A DNA stretch of 64,000 bases, from contig CAVTRO010000007.1 in the NCBI GenBank assembly GCA_963737145.1, forward strand, positions 806,001-870,000, given 5' to 3'. A program made the position numbers and the translations under genes. Under the pieces are notes generated by a model, which worked only from the letters and a program-made list of their open reading frames with translations, did not search any database and was not told the DNA's origin. Shown here piece after piece: positions 63,833 through 64,000 of this stretch (positions are counted from its first letter, which is position 1; each line of letters begins with the position of its first letter). The DNA is from AP-15 sp963737145. Its GTDB lineage: Bacteria; Pseudomonadota; Alphaproteobacteria; ATCC43930; CGMCC-115725.

Positions 63833-64000
63833 ATGCGTTTTTTGCCCTTCCTTCGATGGTTCGGCGTAGCCGCGCTGATTGGCGCGCTGACTGCCTGCGG
63901 CGGTTCGAAGAAGGAGGCTTATGTCGAGAAGCCGGTCGACGATCTCTACAACAAGGCCATGGATGAACTCGTCGAGGAACGCTACCCCACGGCGGCCAAG
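63833..64000 (+). CDS. bamD: Outer membrane assembly lipoprotein BamD, partial
   Basis: The first 56 codons are present. A lipoprotein signal (FGVAALIGALTAC) gives a lipid-anchored Cys in LTAC, followed by VEKPVDDLYNKAMDELVE, the start of the first TPR. BamD is part of the machine that inserts beta-barrel proteins. The lpxC-bamD order is common in alphaproteobacteria. The gene continues beyond the window. A weak promoter (TTGTTC, then TATAAG at 63794) may lie upstream. Confidence 0.88.
   Translation, partial: MRFLPFLRWFGVAALIGALTACGGSKKEAYVEKPVDDLYNKAMDELVEERYPTAAK

Overview
The window is high-GC DNA from an alphaproteobacterium. The order is uncertain: the gene content looks Rhizobiales- or Rhodospirillales-like. 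Support comes from the rnpB-mraZ-dcw-lpxC-bamD arrangement, a DUF1674/SDHAF4-type protein, NnrU, YggT/DUF167, FeoAB and the general codon style. Several genes carry single-base frameshifts: both molybdenum subunits, otsA, a cytochrome c gene, feoB, a cyclase-family gene and rsmH. Because the highly conserved rsmH is among them, part of this is probably sequence error, and broken genes should be read with that in mind.

Layout. 0-6.2 kb (minus): a xanthine-dehydrogenase-type molybdenum hydroxylase operon (FAD subunit, 2Fe-2S subunit, two tandem Mo subunits, the second badly broken). 6.3-9.4 kb: arfB, a secreted lectin-like protein with an internal stop, DUF488, an enolase-superfamily enzyme and RidA. 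9.7-16.7 kb: vanadium haloperoxidase-like enzyme, VOC and NIPSNAP proteins, ThDP enzyme, alpha/beta hydrolase, NnrU, DUF167, YggT. 16.9 kb: tRNA-Ala(CGC). 18.3-22.9 kb (minus): the most notable block, MurD2, MurL and the two halves of the D-glutamate cyclase family. 23.1-28.1 kb: SDHAF4-like protein, CoA transferase, SMR transporter, then glucokinase and trehalose synthesis genes (otsB-otsA-glk). 28.2 kb: a candidate small RNA. 28.3-35.7 kb: phenylalanine hydroxylase, N-formylglutamate amidohydrolase, several hypothetical proteins, an atypical SDR, and a cytochrome c/Tat-protein pair. 35.8-39.2 kb: a SAM-cyclase-AAA-TPR signalling protein. 39.8-44.3 kb: feoAB, a cyclase-family hydrolase, an NHL-repeat protein. 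44.5 kb: RNase P RNA. 45-64 kb (plus): the division and cell wall (dcw) cluster mraZ-rsmH-ftsL-ftsI-murE-murF-mraY-ftsW-murG-murC-murB-ddl-ftsQ-ftsA-ftsZ-lpxC and the start of bamD.

How the genes work together. The dcw cluster makes the peptidoglycan precursor and the division machinery but lacks murD, which normally lies between mraY and ftsW. That junction instead holds 187 bp of palindromic repeats and is the only loose junction in an otherwise overlapping run from mraZ to ftsA. The only MurD in the window is a MurD2-type ligase whose gene overlaps murL. This predicts the route known from Xanthomonas oryzae: MurD2 adds L-Glu to UDP-MurNAc-L-Ala and MurL epimerises the terminal L-Glu to D-Glu on the nucleotide, so free D-Glu is not needed. 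The next genes upstream encode DUF4392 and DUF1445 proteins, the two parts that are fused in mammalian D-glutamate cyclase. The locus therefore looks like a compact module that makes D-Glu only in bound form and removes free D-Glu. Whether a classical murD or murI exists elsewhere in the genome cannot be seen from here.
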